Source: CAZSBG01 sp964605145
GTDB taxonomy: Bacteria > Zhuqueibacterota > Zhuqueibacteria > Thermofontimicrobiales > Thermofontimicrobiaceae
Direction: 5' to 3'
Assembly: GCA_964605145.1 (NCBI GenBank)
Contig: CAZSBG010000165.1
Span: 1 to 8,654 of the forward strand
DNA length: 8,654 bases
The notes beneath the pieces are model-generated. The model saw nothing but the letters and a program-made list of their open reading frames with translations, was not told the origin of the DNA and ran no database searches. Made by a program: the position numbers and the translations under genes. Shown in pieces: positions 1 through 6,988 of the stretch (position 1 is its first letter; the number at the start of each line of letters is the position of its first letter).

Positions 1-859
1 AGCAAGTAGGAATGCCCATGACCAGCGATTCCAGCGAATTGATGCCGTACCCCAAATCGCCAATTTGATCGATAAAAATATGGCATGCCGATTTCATTTC
101 AAGCGCCTGTTCGTAAGACATGTTTTCGATGAGTACCAGTTGCACAGGGTATTTATTTTCCAGTTTTTTCACCACAGCAATAATGTCATCGCTGCCTTTG
201 GCTGCCCTGTTGGTGGGCGCATGGCCGATTCTCAAAACTGCATTCTCGCTGAATCTTGCAGGTCTTATTTTGCTCCCATCAAATGGAAAAAAAACATGAT
301 GGAGGTTTGGGTGCAACGGCAAGTGGTCGAATTCCACAGTGATGTTGAGGTCGGAAATTTTATCGATTTCAGGAATAATGCCGCGCGTCCTCAAATCACT
401 GCCGGTGTAGCAGCAGAGTATTTTTTTGCCCTTTTCATGAAGCCTTTTTATATCGCGCCCATCGCGAAAGAATCCAATACCGCCATCCAGTTGAATGACG
501 TCGAAACTGTCGATTTCATATTGTTCAAAGGCTTGTGAAATTTTTTGGCTCCAGATTTTCTCCCGAAAATGAATGAGACACTGCTCAGGCTCCCCTGGCT
601 GCCATGTGGGCGGTGTTTCCGACAGTTTCGGTTTGATATTGGTGATTTCGGTCCGTTTCTTCCCCATTATCATTCGCTTGAATGAAGTGAATCCTCTGAA
701 ATTCAGAAATGGCAGGTTCAGGCAAATATCTTCCGGGTAGCCGCGCGGATTTTTAGCGAAGGTGATGAGCCGGCTGTAATGCCCCATAGACCTTTCAGCT
801 TTTACGAAAGTCAGTGGAACGCCGGCCACATTGAAAGGAGCGATGTGAAGAATTTTCAT
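1..859 (-). CDS. Glycosyltransferase (GT4-like, GT-B fold), 3' end cut off by window edge
   Basis: The minus strand is open from an ATG at 857-859 to the left edge, giving 286 complete codons without a stop. The N-terminus MKILHIAPFNVAGVPLTFVK looks like the first beta-strand and glycine-containing loop of a GT-B glycosyltransferase. Around residues 209-222 comes GHAPTNRAAKGSDDI, the usual opening of the C-terminal nucleotide-sugar-binding domain in GT4 enzymes. Near residues 270-285 the segment NSLESLVMGIPT matches the conserved 'E-A-x-A-x-G-x-P' region. The second glutamate of the EX7E motif is present, but the position eight residues before it is a leucine, so the motif is atypical. Such enzymes move a sugar from an activated donor, usually onto polysaccharide or lipid acceptors; donor and acceptor cannot be told here. 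No clear Shine-Dalgarno precedes the ATG. A terminator and repeat upstream suggest a transcription unit separate from the FemAB-like gene. The family call is fairly secure; the exact role is unknown. Confidence 0.8.
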   Translation of the reverse strand, partial: MKILHIAPFNVAGVPLTFVKAERSMGHYSRLITFAKNPRGYPEDICLNLPFLNFRGFTSFKRMIMGKKRTEITNIKPKLSETPPTWQPGEPEQCLIHFREKIWSQKISQAFEQYEIDSFDVIQLDGGIGFFRDGRDIKRLHEKGKKILCCYTGSDLRTRGIIPEIDKISDLNITVEFDHLPLHPNLHHVFFPFDGSKIRPARFSENAVLRIGHAPTNRAAKGSDDIIAVVKKLENKYPVQLVLIENMSYEQALEMKSACHIFIDQIGDLGYGINSLESLVMGIPTC

Positions 860-895
860 TGTTGGTTTGATGATTTTCTTTAAAAAATAGGTTCA

Positions 896-919
896 CGCAA
901 AAACGCAGAGGCGCGAAGG
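896..919. repeat. Three tandem 8-nt purine-rich units (CGCRRARR)
   Basis: On the plus strand three consecutive 8-nt units start at 896, 904 and 912: CGCAAAAA, CGCAGAGG and CGCGAAGG. They share the pattern CGC followed by purines and are preceded by GTTCA at 891-895. The element lies between the terminator of the FemAB-like gene and the glycosyltransferase start. From memory, similar 'ttcacgcaaagacgcaaaggcgc' strings occur as dispersed intergenic repeats in environmental bacterial genomes; I could not verify this here. The periodicity is seen directly; membership of a repeat family is inference. Confidence 0.5.
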
Positions 920-927
920 AATACATT

Positions 928-966
928 CCAAAATAAATAATTCTCCCACGAAAACCGTGGGAGAGA
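928..966 (-). terminator. Intrinsic terminator after the FemAB-like gene
   Basis: A perfect 9-bp stem (942-950 with 956-964, TCTCCCACG/CGTGGGAGA) closes a 5-nt loop. Read on the minus strand, it is followed by the A/T-rich tail ATTATTTATTTTGG. It starts 18 nt after the TGA stop at 982-984, as expected of a Rho-independent terminator. The tail is interrupted by adenines, so efficiency may be moderate. On the plus strand the hairpin is followed by no T-run, which supports a minus-strand role. Confidence 0.8.
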
Positions 967-981
967 GCTTCAAGCAAAATT

Positions 982-1953
982 TCAATTCAGATATTTTAGA
1001 AATGTGTCCCTGAAAATGCCCTGGGCGCCAAAGCTTTCTTTGAATCGCCCCAAGCCCCAGTTGGGATCCATGTCCACGGTAAAAATGCCGAAGTCGAGAT
1101 AGCCAAATTTATTTTGAATGGACCATTTGATAATCTCGTAGAACAGAAGATTCACGCCACGGTAATTTTGGAAATCTTCATTATGGCTGATGTAAAACGC
1201 CAGCACCACCCGTTCGTTGCATGCGAACATGACCACCCCTGCGACCATTTTTCCTTCTGCATAGGCGGCAAATAGTTTTATTCTATCCGGGAATATCTTT
1301 TTCAGCAGCAACAACTCATCCAGAGTATGCGTTGGTTGAACATTGTGCCGCAATTTCAGATTTCGTTTCAAAATTTTATAGAAGGACTCATAATCCTCGC
1401 TCTCCCGAACTTCAACTTCCAGCTTTACAGCGCGGCGAACGGCGCGGCGCGATTCGGACGAGAATGTCATCAGCGTATCTTTTTCGTCAAAGGTCAATGG
1501 AATGACGCTGGATATTTCGCGCTTGCGATAGCCAAAGCCGTTTTTCACCAATGCAAAATCGATGTAATTGCTGGGCCGCAGCGAATAAATGATCGGCGGT
1601 GGCGTCAGGTCCACACCCTGGAATTGATTGTCACGGGCAAATTCCAAAAGCGACTCCACCAACCTGAACGAATCCTTGATGCTCAAATTGAATTTGGTCA
1701 CCAGTCCGCCGTAGGACGAGCCACGATGCGACGTGAGAATTCTCCTCTGATGCTGAAAACGAACCGTCGCCGGAAACAAGGCTATAACCCTATCATTTTT
1801 TTTGAAAACAAGGGAATGATCTTCGAATCGTTCCGCGGGATGATAATTCAAAAACTGACGCGTTTGAAAAATGGTGCCGTTATTGGCGCTCCAGACAAAT
1901 TCGTCCCATGCATCGGAGAATGATTTTTTAAATGGTTCAATTGTAATACTCAT
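982..1953 (-). CDS. FemAB/GNAT-like acyl or aminoacyl transferase (Acetyltransf_6 type)
   Basis: This 323-residue protein has the layout of FemAB-like proteins with the tandem GNAT fold. A first half (about residues 1-155) contains TIFQTRQFLNYHP and the region SHRGSSYGGLV. A second half (about 160-300) contains SSESRRAVRRAVK, then LFAAYAEGKMVAGVVMF, then YRGVNLLFYEIIKWS. The C-terminus carries FKESFGA (about residues 304-310), a frequent ending in this group. Known relatives add amino acids to peptidoglycan cross-bridges or acylate cell-surface sugars; some sit in exopolysaccharide clusters. The substrate cannot be read from sequence. No signal peptide or membrane segment is evident, so the protein is probably cytosolic. 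The ATG at 1951-1953 is 3 nt after the argF stop, with only a weak GCCGGG-type ribosome site inside the end of argF, so translation is probably coupled. A glycosyltransferase lies downstream, beyond a terminator, which fits envelope chemistry. The superfamily is fairly sure; the function is open. Confidence 0.75.
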   Translation of the reverse strand: MSITIEPFKKSFSDAWDEFVWSANNGTIFQTRQFLNYHPAERFEDHSLVFKKNDRVIALFPATVRFQHQRRILTSHRGSSYGGLVTKFNLSIKDSFRLVESLLEFARDNQFQGVDLTPPPIIYSLRPSNYIDFALVKNGFGYRKREISSVIPLTFDEKDTLMTFSSESRRAVRRAVKLEVEVRESEDYESFYKILKRNLKLRHNVQPTHTLDELLLLKKIFPDRIKLFAAYAEGKMVAGVVMFACNERVVLAFYISHNEDFQNYRGVNLLFYEIIKWSIQNKFGYLDFGIFTVDMDPNWGLGRFKESFGAQGIFRDTFLKYLN

Positions 1954-1956
1954 AAT

Positions 1957-2871
1957 TTACCCGGCCATTAATTTTACCATGACTGCCTTTTGAGCATGCA
2001 GTCTGTTTTCAGCTTCATCAAAGACGATGGAATTTTTGCTCTCGATGACGCTGTCCGTAATTTCTTGTCCCCGATGCGCAGGAAGACAATGCATCACATA
2101 GGTGTCCGGTTTTGCAGCAGCCATCAACGCATCGTTCACCTGGTAATCAGCAAATGCTTTATTTTTTTTCTCAGCTTCGGCTTCCTGGCCCATGCTGGCC
2201 CAGACATCCGTGTAAATGACATCCGCGTCTTTCACCGCCTGTTTGGGATCACGCAAAATGTTGATTTCACTGATACCGGTTTTCTTTGCTTCGGCCACGG
2301 TTTCTTTGTCAGCATCGAATCCTTCGGGAATTGCCAGCGCCAGATTCATTGGAACCCGTGACGCAAAATTCAGCCACGAGTGCGCCAGGTTGTTTCCATC
2401 ACCGATGAACGTCACCTTCAAATCATCCAGATTTTTTCGGTGCTCAAGAATGGTCAACACATCGGCCATAACCTGGCAGGGATGATTGAAATCGCTGAGT
2501 CCGTTGATGACCGGCACGGATGAATATTCGGCCAATTCCAGCACATCATTGTGGCCGAACACCCGCGCCATAATACCATCATTGTATCGGGCAAGTACTC
2601 GGGCGATGTCTTTTACAGCTTCGCGAGTTCCCAATCCAATATCGTTGGGAGAAAGATACAGCGCATGACCGCCCAACTGGAACATGCCCACTTCGAACGA
2701 GATTCGCGTTCTGGCGGATGGTTTTTGAAATATCATCGCCAATGTCTGTCCTTTCAGTTCATGATGCTCTTCGCCGCGTTTTTGTTTGGCTTTTATCTCA
2801 AGAGCCAGATCCAATAACTCGAATATTTCATCTTTTGTGAGATCAGCAATGGAAATAAAATCTTTGTTCAC
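1957..2871 (-). CDS. argF: Ornithine carbamoyltransferase
   Basis: This enzyme makes citrulline and phosphate from ornithine and carbamoyl phosphate, the sixth step of arginine biosynthesis, in the cytoplasm. The protein is 304 residues, typical of the family. The carbamoyl-phosphate motif is SARTR at 52-56 (most relatives have STRTR), HPCQ is at 130-133, the ornithine-side DVWASMG at 222-228, and HCLP at 261-264 contains the conserved cysteine. The SMG and HCLP motifs favour ornithine over N-acetyl- or N-succinylornithine transferases and over aspartate carbamoyltransferase. The start codon is GTG (2869-2871), supported by the Shine-Dalgarno AGGAGG 5 nt upstream. No other arginine gene is visible. 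It follows hslU after 143 nt and precedes the FemAB-like gene by 3 nt. An anabolic role is likely because no arcA or arcC is present; a catabolic role (arcB) cannot be fully excluded. Confidence 0.95.
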   Translation of the reverse strand: MNKDFISIADLTKDEIFELLDLALEIKAKQKRGEEHHELKGQTLAMIFQKPSARTRISFEVGMFQLGGHALYLSPNDIGLGTREAVKDIARVLARYNDGIMARVFGHNDVLELAEYSSVPVINGLSDFNHPCQVMADVLTILEHRKNLDDLKVTFIGDGNNLAHSWLNFASRVPMNLALAIPEGFDADKETVAEAKKTGISEINILRDPKQAVKDADVIYTDVWASMGQEAEAEKKNKAFADYQVNDALMAAAKPDTYVMHCLPAHRGQEITDSVIESKNSIVFDEAENRLHAQKAVMVKLMAG

Positions 2872-2876
2872 GAAAT

Positions 2877-2882
2877 CCTCCT
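2877..2882 (-). promoter_or_regulatory. Shine-Dalgarno deciding the GTG start of argF
   Basis: On the minus strand the sequence reads AGGAGG-ATTTC-GTG. This is a full match to the anti-Shine-Dalgarno with 5-nt spacing. It fixes the non-ATG start at 2871 and suggests that argF is translated independently of hslU despite the shared direction. Confidence 0.85.
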
Positions 2883-2943
2883 AAATATTTCCTGGTGAAT
2901 AAACGAATGAGATGTTCGAACGACACCATCGGTTATTGTTATT

Positions 2944-2975
2944 CAGCCGCCAGTGAACCATACGACTGACGGCTG
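2944..2975. other. Hairpin in the hslU-argF gap
   Basis: An inverted repeat pairs CAGCCG (2944-2949) with CGGCTG (2970-2975). After one C/A mismatch, CAGT (2951-2954) pairs with ACTG (2965-2968) around a 10-nt loop. On the minus strand the downstream sequence (AATAACAATAACC) is not a uridine run, so this is not a standard intrinsic terminator. It lies 39 nt after the hslU stop in the 143-nt gap and could stabilise the mRNA, attenuate, or mark processing. Its function is not shown by the sequence. Confidence 0.4.
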
Positions 2976-3014
2976 TAAATTGTCTTTTCTGCGTTTCGTT
3001 GTGTCTAAGCTGAA

Positions 3015-4385
3015 TTATAAAATATAACGGCTCAGATCCTCATCTTCGACAATGTCTTTGAGTGTATCTTTGACCATCGACTGAGTGACCTTTATTTCAC
3101 TGATTTTTGCATCCGGCACTTCAAAAAGAATTTCTTCCAGCAATGTGGTTAAAATAGTGTGAAGCCTCCGTGCACCGATATTTTCTGCTTTTTCATTGAC
3201 TTCGCTGGCGATTCGGGCGATTTCCCAGATTGCGTCTTTGGTGAATTTCACCTTCACACCTTCGGTGCCGAGCAGCGCTGTATATTGTTTGATGAGCGCA
3301 TTTTCAGGCTCGGTGAGAATTTTAACGAAATCTTCAGTGGTCAGACTATTTAATTCCACGCGGATGGGGAATCTCCCCTGAAGCTCGGGAATGAGGTCCG
3401 ATGGTTTGGACACATGAAACGCGCCGGAAGCGATGAACAAAATATGATCGGTTTTGACCATGCCATATTTGGTCACAACGCTTGAGCCTTCGACAATTGG
3501 CAACAGATCGCGCTGCACGCCCTCGCGCGACACGTTCGGGCCATGACTGGAATCTTCTCCGGCGATTTTGTCGATTTCATCCAGGAATACGATACCGGAA
3601 TCAGCGACACGTTGTGTGGCTTCGCGAACCACATCCTCCATATCGATCAATTTCTGAGTCTCCTCCTGGATGAGATATTTTCGGGCGTCCGGGATATTCA
3701 TTTTACGTCTTTTCATTTTTTTGGGGAACATGGGACCAAGCAAGTCCTGAATGTTCATTCCCATTTCCTCGACGCCCATGGGTGAAATTACCTGCATCAT
3801 CGGAGAAGTTTCCGAAGGCACATCCAGTTCCACGGTGCGGTGGTCCAGCTTGCCATTCTGGAGGCTCTTCTGGAGTTTACTCCTGGTTCGATTCCACTGT
3901 TCTAATTTGAGCTCTTCTTCTTCTGTTTCCGGATACACATTTTCTTCGCCTATTTTCGGTGGCGGCAGAAGCAAGTCAAGCAATCTTTCCTCTGCCATTT
4001 CCGAGGCTTTTTGTTGCACCAGTACCGTTTTTTCGTTGCGCACCATGGATACGCCCAGATCGACCAGGTCACGAACAATGGACTCTACGTCGCGGCCGAC
4101 GTACCCGACTTCGGTGAATTTCGAAGCTTCGACTTTCAGAAACGGGGCATTGGATAGCCGGGCCAGCCTTCGCGCGATTTCTGTTTTGCCAACCCCTGTG
4201 GGGCCAATGAGTATGATATTATTCGGCATAATTTCTTCGCGCAAATCTTCTTCAACCTGCTGACGCCGCCATCGGTTGCGAAGCGCAATGGCCACAGATT
4301 TTTTAGCCTTATCCTGACCAATAATATACTTATCTAATTCAAATACAATTTGTTTGGGTGTCAATTCATCAGAACTGTTTTTCAT
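3015..4385 (-). CDS. hslU: ATP-dependent protease ATPase subunit HslU (ClpY)
   Basis: HslU is the hexameric AAA+ unfoldase that recognises proteins, unfolds them and feeds them into the HslV chamber in the cytoplasm. With the start chosen here it has 456 residues, normal for the family. Walker A is GPTGVGKT (61-68), the substrate-gripping pore loop is GYVG (94-97) and Walker B is LDEID (268-272). These are followed by sensor region LFIASGAFH, arginine-finger segment LQGRFPIRV and sensor-2 region GARRLHTILTTLLEE. The stretch between Walker A and B (about 105-240) is the intermediate domain special to HslU. The C-terminal tail EDLSRYIL matches the peptide that docks into HslV to activate it. 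The reading frame is open to a TTG at 4421, but the ATG at 4383-4385 has AAGGAG 4 nt upstream and matches family N-termini (LTPKQIVFELDKYIIGQ), so it is preferred. It lies 87 nt after hslV, in the classic hslV-hslU order. Confidence 0.96.
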   Translation of the reverse strand: MKNSSDELTPKQIVFELDKYIIGQDKAKKSVAIALRNRWRRQQVEEDLREEIMPNNIILIGPTGVGKTEIARRLARLSNAPFLKVEASKFTEVGYVGRDVESIVRDLVDLGVSMVRNEKTVLVQQKASEMAEERLLDLLLPPPKIGEENVYPETEEEELKLEQWNRTRSKLQKSLQNGKLDHRTVELDVPSETSPMMQVISPMGVEEMGMNIQDLLGPMFPKKMKRRKMNIPDARKYLIQEETQKLIDMEDVVREATQRVADSGIVFLDEIDKIAGEDSSHGPNVSREGVQRDLLPIVEGSSVVTKYGMVKTDHILFIASGAFHVSKPSDLIPELQGRFPIRVELNSLTTEDFVKILTEPENALIKQYTALLGTEGVKVKFTKDAIWEIARIASEVNEKAENIGARRLHTILTTLLEEILFEVPDAKISEIKVTQSMVKDTLKDIVEDEDLSRYIL

Positions 4386-4389
4386 AATT

Positions 4390-4395
4390 CTCCTT
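4390..4395 (-). promoter_or_regulatory. Shine-Dalgarno deciding the hslU start
   Basis: The minus strand reads GGAAGGAG-AATT-ATG before 4385. This favours the ATG at 4385 over the in-frame TTG at 4421 and the ATG codons at 4412 and 4409, none of which has a comparable site. Confidence 0.7.
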
Positions 4396-4472
4396 CCGTT
4401 CCGCACCATCATCAAATTCAATTCTGCATAGTCTATTATTTATTTGCATCTTTGCTTCAATTTGCGGCTTTT

Positions 4473-5000
4473 TTAAAGTATCTCAATGACAATATTATCA
4501 TTCGTATAAATACAAATGGTCGAAGCGATTCTCATGGATTCTTCCGCGATCTGATCGGCGCTTAACTTGGTGTGTTTTATCAATGCCCGCGCGGCGGCAA
4601 GCGCATAAGCGCCACCTGAGCCCAGGGCAAGAATGCTGTCATCCGGTTCGATAACATCCCCTGTTCCGGAAATCAGAAAACTGTTGTTTTTATCGATCAC
4701 AGCCAACTGGGCTTCGAGCCGGCGCAGAAATTTATCGGTGCGCCATTCCTTTGCCAGTTCCACTGCGGACCTTGAGAGGTTCCCGTTATATTGTGTCAGT
4801 TTCCCTTCAAATTTCTCGAAAAGGGTCAATGCATCAGCCGCAGCGCCGGCAAATCCGGCCAGTACCGAATCATTGTACATTTTCCGAATTTTTCGCGCAC
4901 TGTTTTTCATGACAGTATGGCCAAATGTAACCTGGCCATCTCCGGCCATTGCAACTCCACCATTGTGGCGCACCCCAATTATCGTTGTCGATCGGACCAT
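4473..5000 (-). CDS. hslV: ATP-dependent protease proteolytic subunit HslV (ClpQ)
   Basis: HslV is the N-terminal-threonine peptidase whose two hexameric rings form the degradation chamber of HslUV, a relative of the proteasome beta subunit. The protein starts MVRSTTI; the first threonine of TTI (residue 5) is the expected nucleophile after removal of a four-residue leader. Counting that threonine as Thr1, the partners fall where expected: Asp17 in AGDGQ, Lys33 in SARKIRK and Ser124 in LGSGG. Other family blocks are FAGAAADALTLFEKFE, AVELAKEWRTD and the C-terminal ICIYTND. The length is 175 residues, close to the 176 of E. coli. The frame is open to an ATG at 5030, which overlaps hflC. The ATG at 4998-5000 is preferred because GAGGA lies 8 nt upstream and the N-terminus then fits the family. 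It sits 19 nt after hflC and 87 nt before hslU. Confidence 0.96.
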   Translation of the reverse strand: MVRSTTIIGVRHNGGVAMAGDGQVTFGHTVMKNSARKIRKMYNDSVLAGFAGAAADALTLFEKFEGKLTQYNGNLSRSAVELAKEWRTDKFLRRLEAQLAVIDKNNSFLISGTGDVIEPDDSILALGSGGAYALAAARALIKHTKLSADQIAEESMRIASTICIYTNDNIVIEIL

Positions 5001-5019
5001 TATCGTCTTCCTCACCAGT

Positions 5020-5970
5020 TTATTTTGCATTTATGTCTTTCATGTATTTCAGGTAATCGCTATCTGTTGACAAAATCAACAAGCTTTTTTCATCCAGTGT
5101 GGCTTTATAGGAATCAAGGCTTTTCATGAATGAATAGAACTCCGGATCGCGCTCATACGCTTCCGCGTAAATTTTTATGGCTCTGGCGTCGGCTTCACCT
5201 TTCAATTCCTGGGCAGTGCGGTATGCTTCTGATCTGATTTTTTGAAGCTCTTTTTCCATTTTTCCCTCAATTTCAGCTTTCTTGCCCATTCCTTCAGACC
5301 GGTAATATTCAGCAATTCTCAAGCGCTCGGCGATCATTCGATCGAACACTTTATTGCGAACTTCTTCGATATAATTGATTCGTTTAATCCGAACATCCAC
5401 CAGTTCAATACCAAATTCATTGACTTTGCTTTTTGCAGCTTCTAATATACCCTCTGCCAGTTTCACTCGTCCCACATTGATGGAATCCATGACTCCCTCA
5501 CTCGCCAACCCCAGGTCAGTTTGATCCACCTGCTGCTCGCGATTACTATTTCGCACAACCTCGATGAGTACATTGCCTGTGATAGCATCGCGGGTCGCGG
5601 CTTCGATGACATTATCCAGCCGTGATTGCGCACCGTATTCGTTCACCACGGACCTAAAAAATCGCAATGCATCCGAAATTTCCCAACGGGCATAGGTATC
5701 AACAAGGATGAATTTTTTATCTTTTGCTAATATTTCAGCCGGATTTCCGTCCCACTCCAATAAGCGTTTTTCAAAAAAATTCGCTTTTTGAATAAAAGGC
5801 ATCTTCACGCGAAGTCCGGCTTCGGTGATGGGAGAACCAATTGCCTCTCCAAATTGCGTGATGACAACCTGCTGGGTTTCGTCGATTATATAAAAAGGTT
5901 TTGAAATGAGTATCAATAAAATCAGAGCGATCGCTCCAATGAGATATATGGATAAATTTTTATTATTCAT
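5020..5970 (-). CDS. hflC: HflC, SPFH/prohibitin-type membrane protein (HflKC complex)
   Basis: HflC pairs with HflK in a large membrane assembly that in E. coli surrounds and modulates the FtsH protease. The 316-residue protein has one N-terminal membrane segment (about 6-23, NLSIYLIGAIALILLILI). The SPFH domain follows, opening with IDETQQVVITQFGE and continuing through GLRVKMPFIQ to VDVRIKRINY. A charged, Ala/Glu/Lys-rich coiled-coil region (about 210-275) and the family signature YERDPEFYSFMKSLDSYK close the protein. E. coli HflC has 334 residues, so the length is normal. The frame is open upstream to 6027, but the ATG at 5968-5970 has GGAGGG 4 nt upstream and gives the expected short cytoplasmic N-terminus. 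It overlaps the hflK stop by 8 nt, a sign of translational coupling and equal dosage. hslV follows after 19 nt. Confidence 0.94.
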   Translation of the reverse strand: MNNKNLSIYLIGAIALILLILISKPFYIIDETQQVVITQFGEAIGSPITEAGLRVKMPFIQKANFFEKRLLEWDGNPAEILAKDKKFILVDTYARWEISDALRFFRSVVNEYGAQSRLDNVIEAATRDAITGNVLIEVVRNSNREQQVDQTDLGLASEGVMDSINVGRVKLAEGILEAAKSKVNEFGIELVDVRIKRINYIEEVRNKVFDRMIAERLRIAEYYRSEGMGKKAEIEGKMEKELQKIRSEAYRTAQELKGEADARAIKIYAEAYERDPEFYSFMKSLDSYKATLDEKSLLILSTDSDYLKYMKDINAK

Positions 5971-6967
5971 TTTTCCCTCCACTTTCTTGTAGTTGCAGTA
6001 GCGGCAGAACACCTTTTTGATCTTCATCGATGATGAATTTTTTCTCGATCTTTGGCAAAATTTCGGTCATGGTTTCCAGGTACAATCGCCTTTTGGTGAC
6101 ATCCTTGGCCTGGCGATAGGCCTGATAAACCGCAATGAATTTTGAGGCATCACCCTGCGCGCGATTGATTCGGTTCAGGGCGTATCCTTCCGCCTGCCTG
6201 ATTGTTTTTTCAGCCTCGCCTTTTGCCCTGGGGATGGCTTTATTATAGGCTTGGTTTGCCTGGTTGATTAACTTTTCCATCTCCTGGCGCGCTTGATTGA
6301 CTTCGTTCACTGCCGGCCGAACCAGTTCCGGCGGATTGACATCCTGCAATTCCACGTTCTCAATTCGAACGCCGGTTTGATATGAATCCAATAATTCCTG
6401 CAGTTTTTCTTTGATCTTGAGAGCAATTTGAGGCCGCATCAAAATCCACACTTCATCCACGCTGTGATCGCCAACCACTTGCCGTGTCACGGATTCGGAA
6501 ACATCCCGAATTGTTTTCTTGATATTCCTGACATTGAACAAGTAGGATTGCGGATTTTCGATGCGATATTGCACCACCCACTCAACTGTGGCGATGTTCA
6601 AATCCCCGGTCAGCATCATGGACTCTGCCACCTGCGAACGATCGCGTCTTATTTGTGTGCGCACGCCCGGCTTTGTGGTAACATAGCCAAATTCTTCCCG
6701 GAAAACATAGCGCCTTCCTTTGACCTTTGTAATGGATTCAATTCCAAAAGGAATTTTGAAGTGCAATCCGGGCGACGTAGTTCTCACATATTTTGCGAAC
6801 CTTTTTATGACGCCCACTTCTTCAGTTTTCACCGTGTAAAACGATGTGAAAATAAGTATCAGCGCAATTAAAATAATTACGCCAAACACGATCAGATTTT
6901 TGTTGATGGGTGGAAGCTGAATTTCTTCTCCACCAACATTAAACGATCCTCGACGATGTTGCTGCAT
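5963..6967 (-). CDS. hflK: HflK, SPFH/prohibitin-type membrane protein (HflKC complex)
   Basis: This is the partner of HflC in the membrane-anchored HflKC complex. The 334-residue protein has a short polar N-terminus and a single membrane segment at about 25-43 (LIVFGVIILIALILIFTSF). The SPFH domain starts at VKTEEVGVIKRFAKYV and contains SPGLHFKIPFGIE, then LTGDLNIATVEWVVQYRI and IENVELQDVNPP. A helical, Gln/Ala/Glu-rich coiled coil follows from about 225 (VNQARQEMEKLINQANQAYN) and leads to a poorly conserved tail. E. coli HflK has 419 residues with a glycine-rich N-terminal extension. Here that extension is nearly absent, a size seen in many non-proteobacterial HflK proteins. The ATG at 6965-6967 is supported by GGGAGGG 6 nt upstream. 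The gene begins 21 nt after rpoN and overlaps hflC by 8 nt. Confidence 0.93.
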   Translation of the reverse strand: MQQHRRGSFNVGGEEIQLPPINKNLIVFGVIILIALILIFTSFYTVKTEEVGVIKRFAKYVRTTSPGLHFKIPFGIESITKVKGRRYVFREEFGYVTTKPGVRTQIRRDRSQVAESMMLTGDLNIATVEWVVQYRIENPQSYLFNVRNIKKTIRDVSESVTRQVVGDHSVDEVWILMRPQIALKIKEKLQELLDSYQTGVRIENVELQDVNPPELVRPAVNEVNQARQEMEKLINQANQAYNKAIPRAKGEAEKTIRQAEGYALNRINRAQGDASKFIAVYQAYRQAKDVTKRRLYLETMTEILPKIEKKFIIDEDQKGVLPLLQLQESGGKNE

Positions 6968-6988
6968 AATCTACCCTCCCTCGGTTTA

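Noticed and set aside
65..538. Open frame of 157 codons on the plus strand
   Set aside because: It lies opposite the glycosyltransferase, which has recognisable family motifs; the plus-strand product has no recognisable domain and is an antisense shadow.
918..929. Short inverted repeat GGAAT-AC-ATTCC before the glycosyltransferase
   Set aside because: Only 5-bp arms, overlapping the periodic repeat and the tail of the terminator; too short to claim an operator.
795..977. Open frame of 60 codons on the minus strand covering the terminator and repeat
   Set aside because: It runs across the intrinsic terminator and the periodic repeat, overlaps the glycosyltransferase start in another frame and has no family resemblance.
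2890..2912. ARG-box operator in front of argF
   Set aside because: Only one ATTCA half-site is seen; the symmetric TGAAT half at the proper distance is absent.
4386..4421. N-terminal extension of hslU to a TTG at 4421
   Set aside because: It needs a TTG start without a ribosome site; AAGGAG precedes the ATG at 4385 and HslU homology begins just after it.
5971..6027. N-terminal extension of hflC up to 6027
   Set aside because: The extension overlaps hflK heavily and lacks a ribosome site, while the ATG at 5970 has GGAGGG 4 nt upstream and matches family N-termini.
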